The notes: generated by a model not told the origin, from the sequence alone. A DNA stretch of 64,000 nt from Levilactobacillus brevis (GCA_003666485.1 CP032931.1:2790001-2854000), one strand, 5' to 3'; positions 37,643 through 49,690 are shown, counted from the stretch's first letter. A program made the numbers and translations.

Positions 37643-38353
37643 TTATTTATTGTTGAATCCACTGTGGAAGCCTTTTTGAACGGACGTTGGTGCATTCTTA
37701 TAGGCCATTTGCTTCACGTATTTACCACGAATCATCAATCGGTTGGCCCCAGTCGCGTCACAAGTGATCAGTGTGACCAGCTTTTGCTTCGTCTGCGCCA
37801 CGACCCCCACGTCTGTGGCCGGAATGAATTTCCGAACACTGACCTTGTAAACGAAGACCTGCTTGGCGTTGGTCAGGTAGATGGTCTGACCGACCCGCGT
37901 CTTCCAGTACAACGGACTAAATAAGATCGTCTGTGAGGACATATGGTGGCCTGCCAACGGATAGTTGCCTTGGCCCATCTTCTGGTCTGGGCGCATGGTC
38001 CCCGCCGTCAGTGCCAACACCTCATTGCTGACGCCCTTGGCAATCGGCAAATGAATCTTAGACTGCGGCATCAGGATTTCCCCCACCACATGAATGTCTG
38101 CCGAATTCCAGCGGGCATTGGCCACCGTTGAGAAGTCCAACGACTTGACCTTACTGAAGTCATACGACGCCTTCTTCTTTTCATTCTTTTGCACTGTTTT
38201 CCGGGAAATCTTCGGCTGATAAGACGAAATCAGCCAATTCTTGATTTGTTCATTAAAAATCAACCCCAGTGAAATGATGATCAGGAGGACAAACACCGTA
38301 CTCCACAACCACCGCCACCGACGCTTCGGTTGTCGCTGTTTTTTGTCTGCCAT
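37643..38353 (-). CDS. srtA: Class A sortase
   Basis: Membrane-anchored transpeptidase that cleaves LPXTG signals and links proteins to lipid II. 236 residues from ATG at 38353 (GGAG 8 nt upstream; MADKKQRQPKRR). One N-terminal helix (about 16-36, LWSTVFVLLIIISLGLIF). Catalytic His in YPLAGHHM, Cys in TLITCDATG, Arg in NRLMIRG. The LPXTG protein at 34252 is a likely substrate in the same neighbourhood. Its 3' side adjoins the IS256-family element. Confidence 0.95.
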   Translation of the reverse strand: MADKKQRQPKRRWRWLWSTVFVLLIIISLGLIFNEQIKNWLISSYQPKISRKTVQKNEKKKASYDFSKVKSLDFSTVANARWNSADIHVVGEILMPQSKIHLPIAKGVSNEVLALTAGTMRPDQKMGQGNYPLAGHHMSSQTILFSPLYWKTRVGQTIYLTNAKQVFVYKVSVRKFIPATDVGVVAQTKQKLVTLITCDATGANRLMIRGKYVKQMAYKNAPTSVQKGFHSGFNNK

Positions 38354-38586
38354 TTTGCTTACTCCAATCCCCAAATAATTCGGTCTCTACGCTTTTGCAT
38401 TCTACCCTATTTCCCAGCAAAAACAAAGCTTTCAGACCGGCTGCTGTCAAAAACTTAACGAAATACCACCGTGACTGACCGATATTCCGCCGTCAGTTGG
38501 TCCAAACGGTCGTCTCCAGCGACCACCCCCTGACTAGACCACGGAGCGTTAGGCTGTCATTTTAGGCTTTTATCGGGCAACAAAAA

Positions 38587-38616
38587 ACCGGCCACGAGAA
38601 AATCCCGCGAACCGGT
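38587..38616 (-). terminator. Terminator of rpmE2
   Basis: On the minus strand ACCGG..CGCGG pairs with a matching arm ending CCGGT, followed by six T, 25 nt after the stop codon. Confidence 0.8.
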
Positions 38617-38640
38617 AAAGACAAATCATAAATTTTATAA

Positions 38641-38892
38641 TTAGTCGTTGGATAAACCGTACTTCTTGTTGAAACGATCCACAGCACCATCGGCTTGAGT
38701 AAACTTTTGCTTACCCGTGTAGAATGGGTGGGAATCAGAAGTAACTTCGACACGGATCAATGGGTAAGTGTTACCATCTTCCCATTCAACCGTTTCGTCA
38801 GAAGTAGCCGTTGAACCAGACAAGAACTGGAAACCAGTACTTGAGTCTTGGAACACAACTTCGCGGTAATCTGGATGAATTCCTTGCTTCAT
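38641..38892 (-). CDS. rpmE2: 50S ribosomal protein L31 type B
   Basis: 83 residues. [72 protein letters not shown]. It lacks the CxxC zinc motif, so it is the zinc-free paralogue. Highly biased codons. Has its own promoter, near the 3' end of murA. GGAGCG site before ATG. Confidence 0.97.
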   Translation of the reverse strand: MKQGIHPDYREVVFQDSSTGFQFLSGSTATSDETVEWEDGNTYPLIRVEVTSDSHPFYTGKQKFTQADGAVDRFNKKYGLSND

Positions 38893-38961
38893 AATGTTAT
38901 ACGCTCCTTTTGCCCTGATTCATTTACTGAACCAGAGATTGATTTTATCGTCAACCGTTGA

Positions 38962-38990
38962 ATTATACCATGAAACGCGCTAAGCAGCAA
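38962..38990 (-). promoter_or_regulatory. Promoter of rpmE2
   Basis: Minus strand: TTGCTG (38985-38990), 17-nt spacer ending TGG, TATAAT (38962-38967). Confidence 0.75.
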
Positions 38991-38993
38991 TGG

Positions 38994-40280
38994 CTAATCG
39001 CGACCATTTTCCACCAAACTGTCGTCAACGATTTCCACGTCGGCGTTTAGCGCCGTTAATTTATCGACGATGCGGTCATAGCCACGCAAAATATTGTCCG
39101 CCTGGCTAATCTCCGTATCACCCTCGGCCATCAAGCCCGCGATAACCAAAGACGCGCCGGCACGAATCTCGCCTGCTTGCACTTGGCCACCAATTAAGTC
39201 GTCACTCGGGTCGATCACAATCGTGCCCTCTTCGGAGCGAATGTGTGCGCCCATCTTGCGTAACTCCGCGATGTGTTTGATGCGCTTGGGATAAATGGTG
39301 TCAATAACCACGCTACTGCCATCCGCCTTGAATAACAGCGGCGTTAATGGCTGTTGCAGGTCGGTGGCGAAGCCTGGAAATGGCATCGTCTTGATCTGAA
39401 TCGGCTTCAAGTTCTCCGAGCGTGGCACGTAAATGCTATCCTCGTTGATGTCGAGTTGCACGCCCATTTCAATCATCTTGGCGGTAAAGGCCTCCAAGTG
39501 TTCAGGAATCACGTTTTTAACCACGATGCCATCCCCTACGGCTGCGGCCATGGACAAATAAGTCCCGGCTTCGATCCGATCGGGAATAATGGTATGCGTG
39601 TTCATCGCCCGCAGCGTTGGCACGCCTTCGATCCGAATCACATCGGTCCCCGCGCCACGGACGTGTGCGCCCATGTTGTTCAGGAAAGTCGCAATATCAA
39701 TGATTTCAGGCTCCTTGGCCGCATTTTCAATCACCGTCGTCCCCACAGCCTTAACCGCTGCGAGGATGGAGTTGATCGTTGCGCCCACCGAGACCATATC
39801 CAAGAAGATCCGCGCACCGTGTAAGCCTTCGGGACCTGTCGTGATCCGCACCGTGCCCTCGTGCTCATCGACGGATGCACCCAGCGCCTTGAACGCTTTG
39901 ATGTGTTGGTCGATGGGCCGTGGCCCGATGTTGTCGCCGCCCGGAAAACTCAGCGTGGCCCGTTGGAACCGCCCCAACAAGGACCCCATAAAATAGTACG
40001 ATGCCCGCAAGCTCTTGATGGCCTTACTTGGCAGTGGCGCCTCTACGATTTCCGTGGGATCAATGGTCAAGACCCCATCTTCAAATGTGGAATGCACGTT
40101 CATTGATTTTAAAATTAACATTAGGTTGTGCACATCAAGGATATCCGGAACCATGTCGAACCGGACCGGCGTGTCAGCCAAAATCGCTGCCGGAATTAAA
40201 GCTACTGTGCTGTTTTTAGCGCCGCCGATGGTCACTTCTCCAGAAAGTGGTCGGCCGCCGTGAATAATCATTTTCTTCAT
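38994..40280 (-). CDS. murA: UDP-N-acetylglucosamine 1-carboxyvinyltransferase with Asp in the active loop
   Basis: First committed step of peptidoglycan synthesis: moves enolpyruvyl from PEP to UDP-GlcNAc. 428 residues, full length. Lys22 in [11 protein letters not shown] and [10 protein letters not shown] are conserved, as are PDRIEAGTY and [14 protein letters not shown]. The loop that normally reads PGGC has SFPGGDNIG, so residue 116 (codon GAC at 39933-39935) is Asp, not the Cys that fosfomycin alkylates. Asp in this place is known in naturally fosfomycin-tolerant MurA of other bacteria and keeps activity. A second MurA may exist elsewhere, as is usual in Firmicutes. Confidence 0.95.
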   Translation of the reverse strand: MKKMIIHGGRPLSGEVTIGGAKNSTVALIPAAILADTPVRFDMVPDILDVHNLMLILKSMNVHSTFEDGVLTIDPTEIVEAPLPSKAIKSLRASYYFMGSLLGRFQRATLSFPGGDNIGPRPIDQHIKAFKALGASVDEHEGTVRITTGPEGLHGARIFLDMVSVGATINSILAAVKAVGTTVIENAAKEPEIIDIATFLNNMGAHVRGAGTDVIRIEGVPTLRAMNTHTIIPDRIEAGTYLSMAAAVGDGIVVKNVIPEHLEAFTAKMIEMGVQLDINEDSIYVPRSENLKPIQIKTMPFPGFATDLQQPLTPLLFKADGSSVVIDTIYPKRIKHIAELRKMGAHIRSEEGTIVIDPSDDLIGGQVQAGEIRAGASLVIAGLMAEGDTEISQADNILRGYDRIVDKLTALNADVEIVDDSLVENGRD

Positions 40281-40453
40281 TGTGATGTGTTCCTCACTTA
40301 ATTTTCTTCCATTATAATTCCATACAGTCAGATACCATGATAAATAAACCCAGCCAAAAAGACAACTGTTTCCCGGTATTTCGAGTAAAATGTAATATTC
40401 GAGCTGATAATTTGCAATTTCATCAAATCAGTTTACGGCATGTGCCGGGTCAC

Positions 40454-40990
40454 TTATTGGCTGAGCTTTCGCAGGTCATCTAAGTTCCTGGCCAATATGG
40501 TGTCGACAATAATCTGTGTTAGTTGGTGAGGTGTCTCGGGCATCCCGTCTTTCACCCACTTCTTCAGGATGCTCTGCAGGCCCGCACCAATGTACATCCC
40601 CTGGTAATCATCGATCAACGGTGGCTCCGGGTCGCTTTGCTGCATCAATTTTTGCATGCGCTCCAGCAACTTGGTTTTCCCCTCGACAAAGACCAGATTA
40701 CTGAGCTTCTTGTCGTGGTAAAATGCCGTCAATAGGCGCTCCAAGGCCTGGGTCGGCGTGCCACTCTCAAATGGGTGCAGCTCGTTGACAAAGGTCTTTT
40801 CAATGCTGGCTACGCAATCGTAAATGTCCGTGTAGTACCGGTAAAAGGTCGTGCGGTTCACATCAGCCTGGGCACAAACGGCCGTGACCGATATGGCGTT
40901 GATCGGTTTACTTTCCAGTAAAGATAACACCGTTTCCTGAATAACGCGTTGGGTGTACTGGGCCCGCCGGTTATTTTTCACACCAACCAT
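40454..40990 (-). CDS. TetR/AcrR-type transcriptional regulator
   Basis: 178 residues from ATG at 40990 with AGGAG 9 nt upstream. N-terminal helix-turn-helix: RVIQETVLSLLESKPINAISVTAVCAQ, then ADVNRTTFYRYYTDIYDCVASIE. The rest is a helical ligand domain resembling the TetR_C group with LERLLTAFYHDK. Divergent from the exporter at 41280, which it probably represses; a palindrome lies in the shared gap. Ligand unknown. Confidence 0.9.
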   Translation of the reverse strand: MVGVKNNRRAQYTQRVIQETVLSLLESKPINAISVTAVCAQADVNRTTFYRYYTDIYDCVASIEKTFVNELHPFESGTPTQALERLLTAFYHDKKLSNLVFVEGKTKLLERMQKLMQQSDPEPPLIDDYQGMYIGAGLQSILKKWVKDGMPETPHQLTQIIVDTILARNLDDLRKLSQ

Positions 40991-41114
40991 CACACTTCAC
41001 TCCTATTACCTATCATTTTCATTGACCGCGTTGCCAAGCAACATTACGTGCCGTTGCCGCGCTGATATGGTAAAGTTAACCCACAAAAGTGTTCGCTGGC
41101 CATTGATGCAACAG

Positions 41115-41153
41115 GTCAACCAACATTGTTGCGTTCACAACAGTTCTGTTGAC
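41115..41153. promoter_or_regulatory. Operator-like palindrome between the TetR gene and the exporter gene
   Basis: Outer arms GTCAAC (41115-41120) and GTTGAC (41148-41153), inner arms TGTTG (41127-41131) and CAACA (41138-41142), sharing a centre near 41134. A perfect -35 hexamer TTGACA at 41149-41154 overlaps the right arm. Consistent with TetR control of the exporter. Confidence 0.6.
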
Positions 41154-41279
41154 ATTGGCGGTTGCCAAAATTCCGAATCTTTTTTACGATATAAGACACG
41201 GTGTTGCAATAATGTTCATTTTATCAGAAAAGCACCGCCAACAACAGCCGAAATCAAAAAACGGAAGGATTATTTTAAA

Positions 41280-43613
41280 ATGCTGGAACTCAAACATATC
41301 AAGAAATATTACCACGTCGGTGATTCCGTCACCAAGGCACTCGATGATGTTTCCGTTGCGTTCCGTTCACAGGAATTCGTTGCCATCCTGGGCCCCAGTG
41401 GTTCCGGGAAGACGACCATGCTGAACGGCATCGGCGGCTTAGACATTTACGACTCCGGTGACCTCGCCATTGAGGGCAAGTCGACCAAGGACTTCTCTGA
41501 AGCCGACTGGGACGCCTACCGGAACAATTCAGTGGGCTTCATCTTTCAAAGTTACAATATCATTAGCCATTTAAGTATTCTCGACAACGTGGAAATGGGC
41601 ATGACCCTGAGCGGCGTCAGCAACGCCGAGAAAAAGGAAAAGGCACTCAAGGCCCTGGACCGCGTGGGCTTGACCGACCACATCAACAAGAAGCCCAACC
41701 AGTTATCTGGGGGCCAACTGCAACGGGTCGCCATTGCCCGGGCTATCGCCAACGAACCTGAAATTCTGTTGTGTGACGAACCGACCGGCGCCCTAGATAC
41801 CGAGACCAGCGATGAGATCATGCAGCTGATCAAGGAACTTTCCGCCGAACGACTGGTCATCATGGTGACCCATAACCCTGAGCTGGCCCGGCAATACGCC
41901 GACCGGATTATCGAGTTCGCTGACGGGAAGATTCAAAACGACTCGAACCCTTACAACGAACACGCCGACGCCGAACAATTTCAACTGAAGAAGACCCGGA
42001 TGACCTTCTGGACCGCCCTGAAGCTGTCCTTCAACAACATTCGGACGAAGAAGGGCCGGACCGCGTTGACCGCCTTTGCTTCCAGTATCGGGATCATCGG
42101 CATTGCAGTCGTCTTAGCGTTGTCCAACGGCTTTCAAACGCAGATCAACAAGACGCAGGCCAACACCTTGGCGCAGTTCCCCGTCACCATTGCCCAGACG
42201 GCGACCAGTACGACCGGTGCGCAGTCCAATGACAAGGTGAAGGCCAACAATAAAAAGCAGGTCACGGCCAAGATCAGCGAACAGGACAAGGCAACTCATA
42301 CCAACAAGCTTACCAAATCTTACTTAAACTATGTTAAAAATCTGGATCCAAAATTAAGTAAGAACGTTACCTACACCTACTCCACGGGGATGAACCTCTT
42401 GCGTCAGGTCAACGGCAAGACCAAGACGGTATCCTTCTCTAACGCCGACAGCAATAGCTCCAGCAGTTCTAGCGCCATGCAGTCCGCCATGGCCGCATCG
42501 ACCGGGGTGGGCGGTTCCGTTTACCCAAGCGCCAATGACGGTGGGGTTAATTTCCTAAAGAAACACTACAAGCTGGTCTCTGGGAGCTATCCTAAGAATG
42601 CCAACGACGTGATTCTTATCGTCGACCGCGATGGTTCCACCAACATCAACGCGTTGAAGAACCTGGGATACACGGTCAAGAACAATCAGAAATTCAGCTA
42701 CGGCAAAATCGTGGGCACGACCATTAAAGTCGTGAACAACAACGACTACTACCAAAGCTTACCGACTGGCAATTACGTGCCAAACAAGGCCACGAATTCC
42801 CTGTACAACAACACACACAACACCACGTTAAAGGTCGCCGGTATCGTCAAGGTCAAGTCTAAGTCATCCGAAAATGTCTTGGCCTCCGGTATTGCTTACA
42901 GCGATAAGTTAACGCAAAACATCATTCAAAAGAACAAAAATTCTGACATCGTTAAGGCCCAAAAGAAGGCCGATGATAACGTGATGACGGGTCAAAGCGT
43001 GGACAGCACGACCAAGAAGTCCCTGGTCAGCTACCTCGGCGGCTCCACCACGCCTGCCAGCATCCTGATCTACCCCAACACCTTCAAGAATAAGGATAAG
43101 GTGTTGACGTATCTGGATAAATACAACCACGGTAAGAAGAAGGCAGACAAGGTCATCTACACCGATATGGCGGGGACCGTCTCCAGCCTGACCGGTGGGT
43201 TGATGGACGCCATTACCTACGTGCTGGTTGCCTTTGCCGGGATCTCCCTGGTCACCAGTATGATCATGATTGCCATCATCACCTACACGTCTGTTCTGGA
43301 ACGGACCAAGGAAATCGGAATCTTGAAGGCCTTAGGAGCCCGGAAGAAAGATATTACCCGGGTCTTTGATGCCGAAACCTTTATTCTGGGTGTCGGTTCC
43401 GGGGCGCTCGGGGTCGTCATTGCTTGGCTCCTGACATTCCCAATCAACGTGGTCCTGAAGAGTATTACGGACCTCAGCAACGTCGCCCACCTGAACCCAG
43501 TTCACGGCATCGTGCTGATTGTCATCAGTACGGTCCTGACCATGCTGGGTGGTCACGTACCAGCTCGGATGGCAGCGAAGAAGGACGCGGCTACCGCCTT
43601 GCGTTCTGAATAA
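41280..43613 (+). CDS. MacB-like ABC exporter, fused ATPase and permease
   Basis: 777 residues from ATG at 41280 (AAGGA 10 nt upstream; [15 protein letters not shown]). ATPase about 1-235: Walker [13 protein letters not shown], signature [16 protein letters not shown], Walker [13 protein letters not shown], switch His in VTHNPELA. First transmembrane helix about 270-290, a large extracellular domain about 290-650 with Ser-rich and Lys-rich stretches, then three C-terminal helices of the FtsX/MacB fold ([47 protein letters not shown]). Gram-positive members export or sense peptides and antibiotics. Divergent TetR gene suggests induction. An upstream extension in frame has no ribosome site. Confidence 0.9.
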   Translation: MLELKHIKKYYHVGDSVTKALDDVSVAFRSQEFVAILGPSGSGKTTMLNGIGGLDIYDSGDLAIEGKSTKDFSEADWDAYRNNSVGFIFQSYNIISHLSILDNVEMGMTLSGVSNAEKKEKALKALDRVGLTDHINKKPNQLSGGQLQRVAIARAIANEPEILLCDEPTGALDTETSDEIMQLIKELSAERLVIMVTHNPELARQYADRIIEFADGKIQNDSNPYNEHADAEQFQLKKTRMTFWTALKLSFNNIRTKKGRTALTAFASSIGIIGIAVVLALSNGFQTQINKTQANTLAQFPVTIAQTATSTTGAQSNDKVKANNKKQVTAKISEQDKATHTNKLTKSYLNYVKNLDPKLSKNVTYTYSTGMNLLRQVNGKTKTVSFSNADSNSSSSSSAMQSAMAASTGVGGSVYPSANDGGVNFLKKHYKLVSGSYPKNANDVILIVDRDGSTNINALKNLGYTVKNNQKFSYGKIVGTTIKVVNNNDYYQSLPTGNYVPNKATNSLYNNTHNTTLKVAGIVKVKSKSSENVLASGIAYSDKLTQNIIQKNKNSDIVKAQKKADDNVMTGQSVDSTTKKSLVSYLGGSTTPASILIYPNTFKNKDKVLTYLDKYNHGKKKADKVIYTDMAGTVSSLTGGLMDAITYVLVAFAGISLVTSMIMIAIITYTSVLERTKEIGILKALGARKKDITRVFDAETFILGVGSGALGVVIAWLLTFPINVVLKSITDLSNVAHLNPVHGIVLIVISTVLTMLGGHVPARMAAKKDAATALRSE

Positions 43614-43675
43614 AATTCACCTGAGGTTGAAGGACAATCAAGTAAAATGAGTGCTGTACAGCCACATAGATTGAA

Positions 43676-43872
43676 CTGGCCGCCTACCGTCCGCCAAATA
43701 TGGGTCGGAACGCGGTGGGCGGACGGGTCGAGCCAAAGGTCGGTCTCGACACCTCGGCTTTGAGCCGGAAAATCGCGTCTCAAAACCGCCAGTTACCTAA
43801 CCAGCAAAGACCGCTAGCAAGGTAACTCCCACGGCTGAACCCATATTTGGTGGACTCTCGGCTACAAGGGTG
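43676..43872 (+). repeat. Class A structured intergenic repeat, copy A5
   Basis: Starts CTGGCCGCCTACCGTC. P1 is CCAAATATGGGT 43694-43705 with ACCCATATTTGG 43839-43850, perfect, with a paired C/G to T/A change relative to A1. P2 GTCGAG 43727-43732 with CTCGAC 43745-43750. P3 CTTTGAG 43758-43764 with CTCAAA 43779-43784. P4 GTTACCT...AGGTAAC. Lies 62 nt downstream of the exporter gene. Confidence 0.85.
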
Positions 43873-44046
43873 ATGGCTAATCGACAATTGCTTTACCCCA
43901 CAGTATTAATTGCGTTTACCAGCGACCTTGGGTTAATGCACAGACACTGGTAGCCGCTGACACTAGCTGTGGCAAAGCAGCGGACCGCTCAGAATTTAAT
44001 GATTGCCTTAGTTTTTCAAGCTTCAGAAACTCACTTGTAACTGTAA

Positions 44047-44080
44047 AACAGGCACGACCCTCAGCTGGGCCGTGCCTGTT
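44047..44080. terminator. Bidirectional terminator near the third lectin gene
   Basis: Stem AACAGGCACG/CGTGCCTGTT with six T on the plus strand and a short T-run (TTTTAC) on the minus strand. Serves the minus-strand lectin gene, and possibly plus-strand readthrough. Confidence 0.75.
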
Positions 44081-44117
44081 TTTTGATACGACAATTTTTG
44101 TCTGATTACTCTTCTCG

Positions 44118-46265
44118 CTACGAAACGGCATTGCTCAGTGTCCAGATGATCTTACCTTGGTAACTGCCGCTCATCGCGTCGCTGTTGGTCTGGAGCATGA
44201 CGCCTGAGTCGTTGTTCCAGTCGTCCACGATGTCAGTCGTCTGACTGGCCGCAGTATTGGTCCCGCTGGCAACGACCTGTGCTTGCGCTAGCGAGTGGGT
44301 GTTGCCCGTCGTGTCGACCCAAACGGCCTCACCCGCTAGTTTGGCGTTCGTGTCTGGATCGGTGAAATCGCTCGCCTGTGCTGTCACCGACCACGTCGAC
44401 CCCTTGCCCATGCCGTTCAGCACGGAAACGTTCCAATCGGCATTTCGACCGATCATCGTCGCGGTTCCCGGCAACTGCGTGGTCACGAAGGAACTTTTCG
44501 GGTTCACGGTCGCAAACGTTAGCGTCCCCGTCACCGTAATCGTCACGACCGCGACGTTGGACTTGTTGCCGCGGTCATCGGTCGTGTACAGGGTCAATTT
44601 GTTGGTGCCCGTCACCAATTTATCTGCGGGAATCGTCAGGTTAAAGGCCCCCGCCGCATCGGGATCACTGGTACTGCCATTGAGGGTGAAGTCATCAATC
44701 GTGTTGCCGTTATCCAGACTGGCGTGCACCGTGACGTGGTCGTTGGCAACGGTCTCTTCGGTCGCGCTGCTATCCACGCCAACACCCCCGGTGATTTTCA
44801 CATCCTGGCCAGGTTGCGTGGTCATGGTGTACCCAGATGTCACCAGCAATGCCCACTGCCGCGCGGGGTAAATGGTGTAGCTCGGCGTGGTCACTGAATT
44901 GATTTCGTTACTCCCGTTGAAGTAGTCAGTGCCACTGGCCACGGTCGTATCGCTGGTCACAGCATTAGCTTGGCCGTTCAACGTGATGGTCGCGCTGGCA
45001 TTAGTTGTCGACAAATTCTTCCCCAGCGTGTGGGCGATGGTGCTTGACGACAGTTCCGAACTACTCAGAGATTCTGAACTGCCATCCGCATAGGTGATGG
45101 TCCCAGATGAGAAGCTCACGCCAGCGGGTTTGGTCAGCTTGGTCGCGATGTTTTGCCAGCTCTGATTACCGCCGCCATAATTTAACGTGTACGTGTAGGT
45201 CAGCGCATCGTTGCCGTTGACTGAACCGCCATCGCTGATATCCTCGCCAGTCGTCTTGTCGGTCACCGTCACGGCCGAAGTGGCATTGACCAATCCGGGG
45301 ATGTGCTCGAAGGCCACGATATTGTTGGCGGTCTTCGTGGTGGACGTCCCGGTGAAGCCCCAATAGACCTGCTTCGTGGTATCGGTGGCATTGATGCCCA
45401 GCTTGGTCAGATCCACGTCGACCGTCTTCGAATTCGTTGGTGTCTGACTGGCGCCCGTGGTTGGGTTCTTATCGCCTAGCGTGTAGGTCATGGTCCCGAT
45501 ATCGCTGGTCCCAGTGGGTGCTGTCCAATCTAGCGTGACGTGATGCCAGGCGCCGTCGGACAGGGTCGTTTCAAACGCGCCCTTATGGTTCATGTAGTAG
45601 AAGTAGTACGCGCTACTTCCCTGTGTCCCGTTGCGCTTGTAGGTCGTGGCATCCCCCGGGTAATTGGACCCCACGTGCTGCAGGTCATCATACATGTAGT
45701 TGTAGTCGAAGCCGTCATTGTCACCGCCAGTCCGACTCTGGTTGATCTGCTCATCGAACTCCAACGCCCAACTCTTTTGAATAGCCGAAGCGGCAATCGT
45801 CTGGGCATCCGTAGCCGTGTTGTCATAGTCGGACCCCCAGACACCCAGCGCTTGGCCAGCCGGTTTAGTGGCACTCGGAAATGTGGTGAACCCCGTGGTC
45901 GCAGCGTTTTGCATCACAAATGCCATCCCCTGGCCGGAGTTGGTGGCCCCATTCTTACCGAAGTACATCCACATCGAAAAACGACCGTTCTTACTGAGAT
46001 CAAACTTGTTGTCGCTGGTCGACCAGGCCGCCCCGTTCTGGTTGGTAGCACCAGAGGTCAGTTGGAGGCCGTGATTGCTCGAAACCAGCGTCGCGTTGTT
46101 CGTGACCTTAGGAATCGTGCTCGTCGTGTTGAAAATGCCATCGAGGGCAAAACTGGTTGGCAGACTATCAAGCGCTGCGGTGTCACTGGCCTGGCTCACG
46201 ACACTGCCAGTCCACAAGCCCCACACCGCCGCTAAACCACCTAACCATAACCATCTCTTCTTCAC
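44118..46265 (-). CDS. Large lectin-like WxL surface protein (3 of 3)
   Basis: 715 residues. GTG start at 46265 with GGGAGGG 7 nt upstream. Signal peptide to about residue 26 (VVSQA-SDT). L-type lectin domain about 50-335 (NSGQGMAFVMQNAA, LGVWGSDYD, WALEFDEQIN, HVGSNYPGDA, YWGFTGTST), Ig-like middle, and WxL domain ending GKIIWTLSNAVS. Apart from the other two by over 15 kb, the only surface gene between the exporter and pyrG. The start region (AGGGAGGGCTG then GTG) resembles that of the small WxL gene at 33494. Confidence 0.87.
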   Translation of the reverse strand: MKKRWLWLGGLAAVWGLWTGSVVSQASDTAALDSLPTSFALDGIFNTTSTIPKVTNNATLVSSNHGLQLTSGATNQNGAAWSTSDNKFDLSKNGRFSMWMYFGKNGATNSGQGMAFVMQNAATTGFTTFPSATKPAGQALGVWGSDYDNTATDAQTIAASAIQKSWALEFDEQINQSRTGGDNDGFDYNYMYDDLQHVGSNYPGDATTYKRNGTQGSSAYYFYYMNHKGAFETTLSDGAWHHVTLDWTAPTGTSDIGTMTYTLGDKNPTTGASQTPTNSKTVDVDLTKLGINATDTTKQVYWGFTGTSTTKTANNIVAFEHIPGLVNATSAVTVTDKTTGEDISDGGSVNGNDALTYTYTLNYGGGNQSWQNIATKLTKPAGVSFSSGTITYADGSSESLSSSELSSSTIAHTLGKNLSTTNASATITLNGQANAVTSDTTVASGTDYFNGSNEINSVTTPSYTIYPARQWALLVTSGYTMTTQPGQDVKITGGVGVDSSATEETVANDHVTVHASLDNGNTIDDFTLNGSTSDPDAAGAFNLTIPADKLVTGTNKLTLYTTDDRGNKSNVAVVTITVTGTLTFATVNPKSSFVTTQLPGTATMIGRNADWNVSVLNGMGKGSTWSVTAQASDFTDPDTNAKLAGEAVWVDTTGNTHSLAQAQVVASGTNTAASQTTDIVDDWNNDSGVMLQTNSDAMSGSYQGKIIWTLSNAVS

Positions 46266-46333
46266 GTCACAGCCCTCCCCACGGTTGTTTGATAAGTTAA
46301 CTTATATTAATTATCAATCTATTTTTACATTTC

Positions 46334-46362
46334 AGGATACCATGAATAATGGTTCAGGTCCA
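46334..46362 (-). promoter_or_regulatory. Putative promoter of the third lectin gene
   Basis: Minus strand: TGGACC (46357-46362), 17-nt spacer ending TGG, TATCCT (46334-46339). A TGTGG half-site overlaps the -35 as in the two other WxL promoters, but the far half-site is not seen. Confidence 0.5.
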
Positions 46363-46506
46363 CAAACATGTTTATATTAAAAGTTTCTTAATACAGCATA
46401 ATAAATTGTTATTAAATCATCTCTACTATCCCCGGTATAATAGGGATTTCGTTATTTTAACGATTGAAAACAATCGCACAACTTTTCCTGAAAATAACCA
46501 CAAAAA

Positions 46507-46533
46507 AAGGCAGTAGGTTCGCCCTACTACCTT
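46507..46533 (-). terminator. Terminator of pyrG
   Basis: On the minus strand AAGGTAGTAGG pairs with CCTACTGCCTT and is followed by seven T. Confidence 0.88.
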
Positions 46534-46549
46534 CGCGTATCAGTTTAGC

Positions 46550-48271
<1,722 letters not shown>

Positions 48272-48278
48272 AAAAAAC

Positions 48279-48307
48279 ATAATACCTGGTTTTTGGCAGG
48301 AGGTCAA
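48279..48307 (-). promoter_or_regulatory. Promoter of pyrG
   Basis: Minus strand: TTGACC (48302-48307), 17-nt spacer, TATTAT (48279-48284), start site GGG seven nt further on. Confidence 0.85.
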
Positions 48308-48322
48308 GCGAAGAACGAAAAT

Positions 48323-48982
48323 TTATTTTTGTTCTTCGTCGTCATCTTCATCATCATCGTCAGCTTCATCGTCGTCGGCGGAGAAATCAAGATTCTCATC
48401 ATCGTCGTCCGGGGCTTCCATTTGGGAAAGCTGGTCTTCGATACCATCCGGAATATCTTCCGAATCGTCTTCTTCGTCATCGTCGTCGATGCCTAACCCG
48501 TTCTGGAGCTTGCCCAGATCAGGGGTGCCGCCGTTACCGGTCGTATCATCGTCATCATCATCGGATGCATACGTGGTGGTGTCATCATCTTCCGGATCGT
48601 CGTCATCGTAATCGATCACGTCATCGTCGTCGGTCGTGTCAGCCAAGAAGGCGTTAACCTTCTTACGCTTCTTACGCTTAGGTTGATCTTCATCTTCCTC
48701 GGCGTGAACGGTCGCTTCATCGATGGATTCAAACGGATACCAAGTTCGCAGTCCCCAAAGGTTATCACCCAGAGAAATGAAACTACCATCGACATTTAAA
48801 TCCGTATAGAATTGGGACAGCCGGTCACGAACTTCTGCGTCGCTATCGCCTAAATAGGCTTGGACGGCGTTTGCTAAGTCAGCAAATGCCATCACATCGC
48901 CATGTTGCGATAAAATGGCGTGAGCAACTTCGATCATTGATAATTCCTTTTTGTTCTGGCCCTCAAAGACTTTTAATTCCAA
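48323..48982 (-). CDS. rpoE: RNA polymerase delta subunit
   Basis: Gram-positive RNAP subunit that increases recycling and specificity. About 219 residues. N-terminal folded domain about 1-100 ([49 protein letters not shown]), then a very long acidic Asp/Glu tail (about 115-219) made almost wholly of D and E with spaced S, T and N. Likely start TTG at 48982 (LELKVFEGQ) with AAAGGA 11 nt upstream; an ATG at 49003 lacks a site. Located before pyrG, as in Bacillus. Confidence 0.93.
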   Translation of the reverse strand: MELKVFEGQNKKELSMIEVAHAILSQHGDVMAFADLANAVQAYLGDSDAEVRDRLSQFYTDLNVDGSFISLGDNLWGLRTWYPFESIDEATVHAEEDEDQPKRKKRKKVNAFLADTTDDDDVIDYDDDDPEDDDTTTYASDDDDDDTTGNGGTPDLGKLQNGLGIDDDDEEDDSEDIPDGIEDQLSQMEAPDDDDENLDFSADDDEADDDDEDDDEEQK

Positions 48983-49026
48983 ACTGGTGCACGTCCTTTC
49001 CACAGTCTACGAAATATGATACTCGT

Positions 49027-49467
49027 TTATGCGGTAAATTGCAATCTAATCTTGTAGTTTCCGACCAGATCTTCGTTCGCATAGAGTAGGTAGTCAATCT
49101 TAACGTTGCCACTAAACGGTCTTTCCTTGAAGCTGGTCTCTAAATAAGGGGTCACGGTCTCGATGGGCATGATGCCATACGGCGTGTTGTAACGGGCCGT
49201 CACGCGTTTGCCACTCACGAAGTGCAGCCGTAACTCGGCTTCAGCGTTGCGGGTCAGATGGACTTCACCTTCTGGCGTAAACTTCATGGTGACCGGCGTC
49301 TGTTCACCCGTTTCCTTATTCGGTTCCAAATACCGCAAGTACAGGGTCCGACCCATCTGAACCAGTTGGCCATCCACATCCAAGCGGTAATCCGAAACGT
49401 CTTGGTCCTGCTTGATGTGCGTTTCCAAGTGAATCATGACGGGCACCCCCGTAGATAATCGATCCAT
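49027..49467 (-). CDS. DUF1934 domain protein (YwiB type)
   Basis: 146 residues from ATG at 49467 (AAGGA site; MDRLSTGVPVMIHLETHIKQ). Calycin-like beta barrel: DVDGQLVQMGRTLYLRYLE, TVTPYLETSFKERPFSG, VKIDYLLYANEDLVGNYKIRLQF. No signal or membrane segment. The neighbour to rpoE and pyrG in Bacillus and lactobacilli (ywiB region). Biochemical role unknown. Confidence 0.9.
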   Translation of the reverse strand: MDRLSTGVPVMIHLETHIKQDQDVSDYRLDVDGQLVQMGRTLYLRYLEPNKETGEQTPVTMKFTPEGEVHLTRNAEAELRLHFVSGKRVTARYNTPYGIMPIETVTPYLETSFKERPFSGNVKIDYLLYANEDLVGNYKIRLQFTA

Positions 49468-49690
49468 TTGCACACTTCCTTTCCGCGAATTGTCTGCGTT
49501 AATTATAGTTCATTTCCCGGGGAAAGCCTACCAATTATCCTCTTTTTTCTGGGCTGGTCACTTCCGGTACGACCCGCTTCTCGTCTGGTTAGCGCTGGCA
49601 GGGTGCTCCAACGTTCAGACGCCAGAACCAATTGTCACTGTCCGCCCTGACAATGCCGATCTTTCTTCGGCTAACACTGTGGTCCAGACC

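Noticed and set aside
48597-48700. Tandem repeat in rpoE
   Set aside because: The repeated GAT/GAC/GAA codons simply encode the acidic tail typical of the delta subunit.
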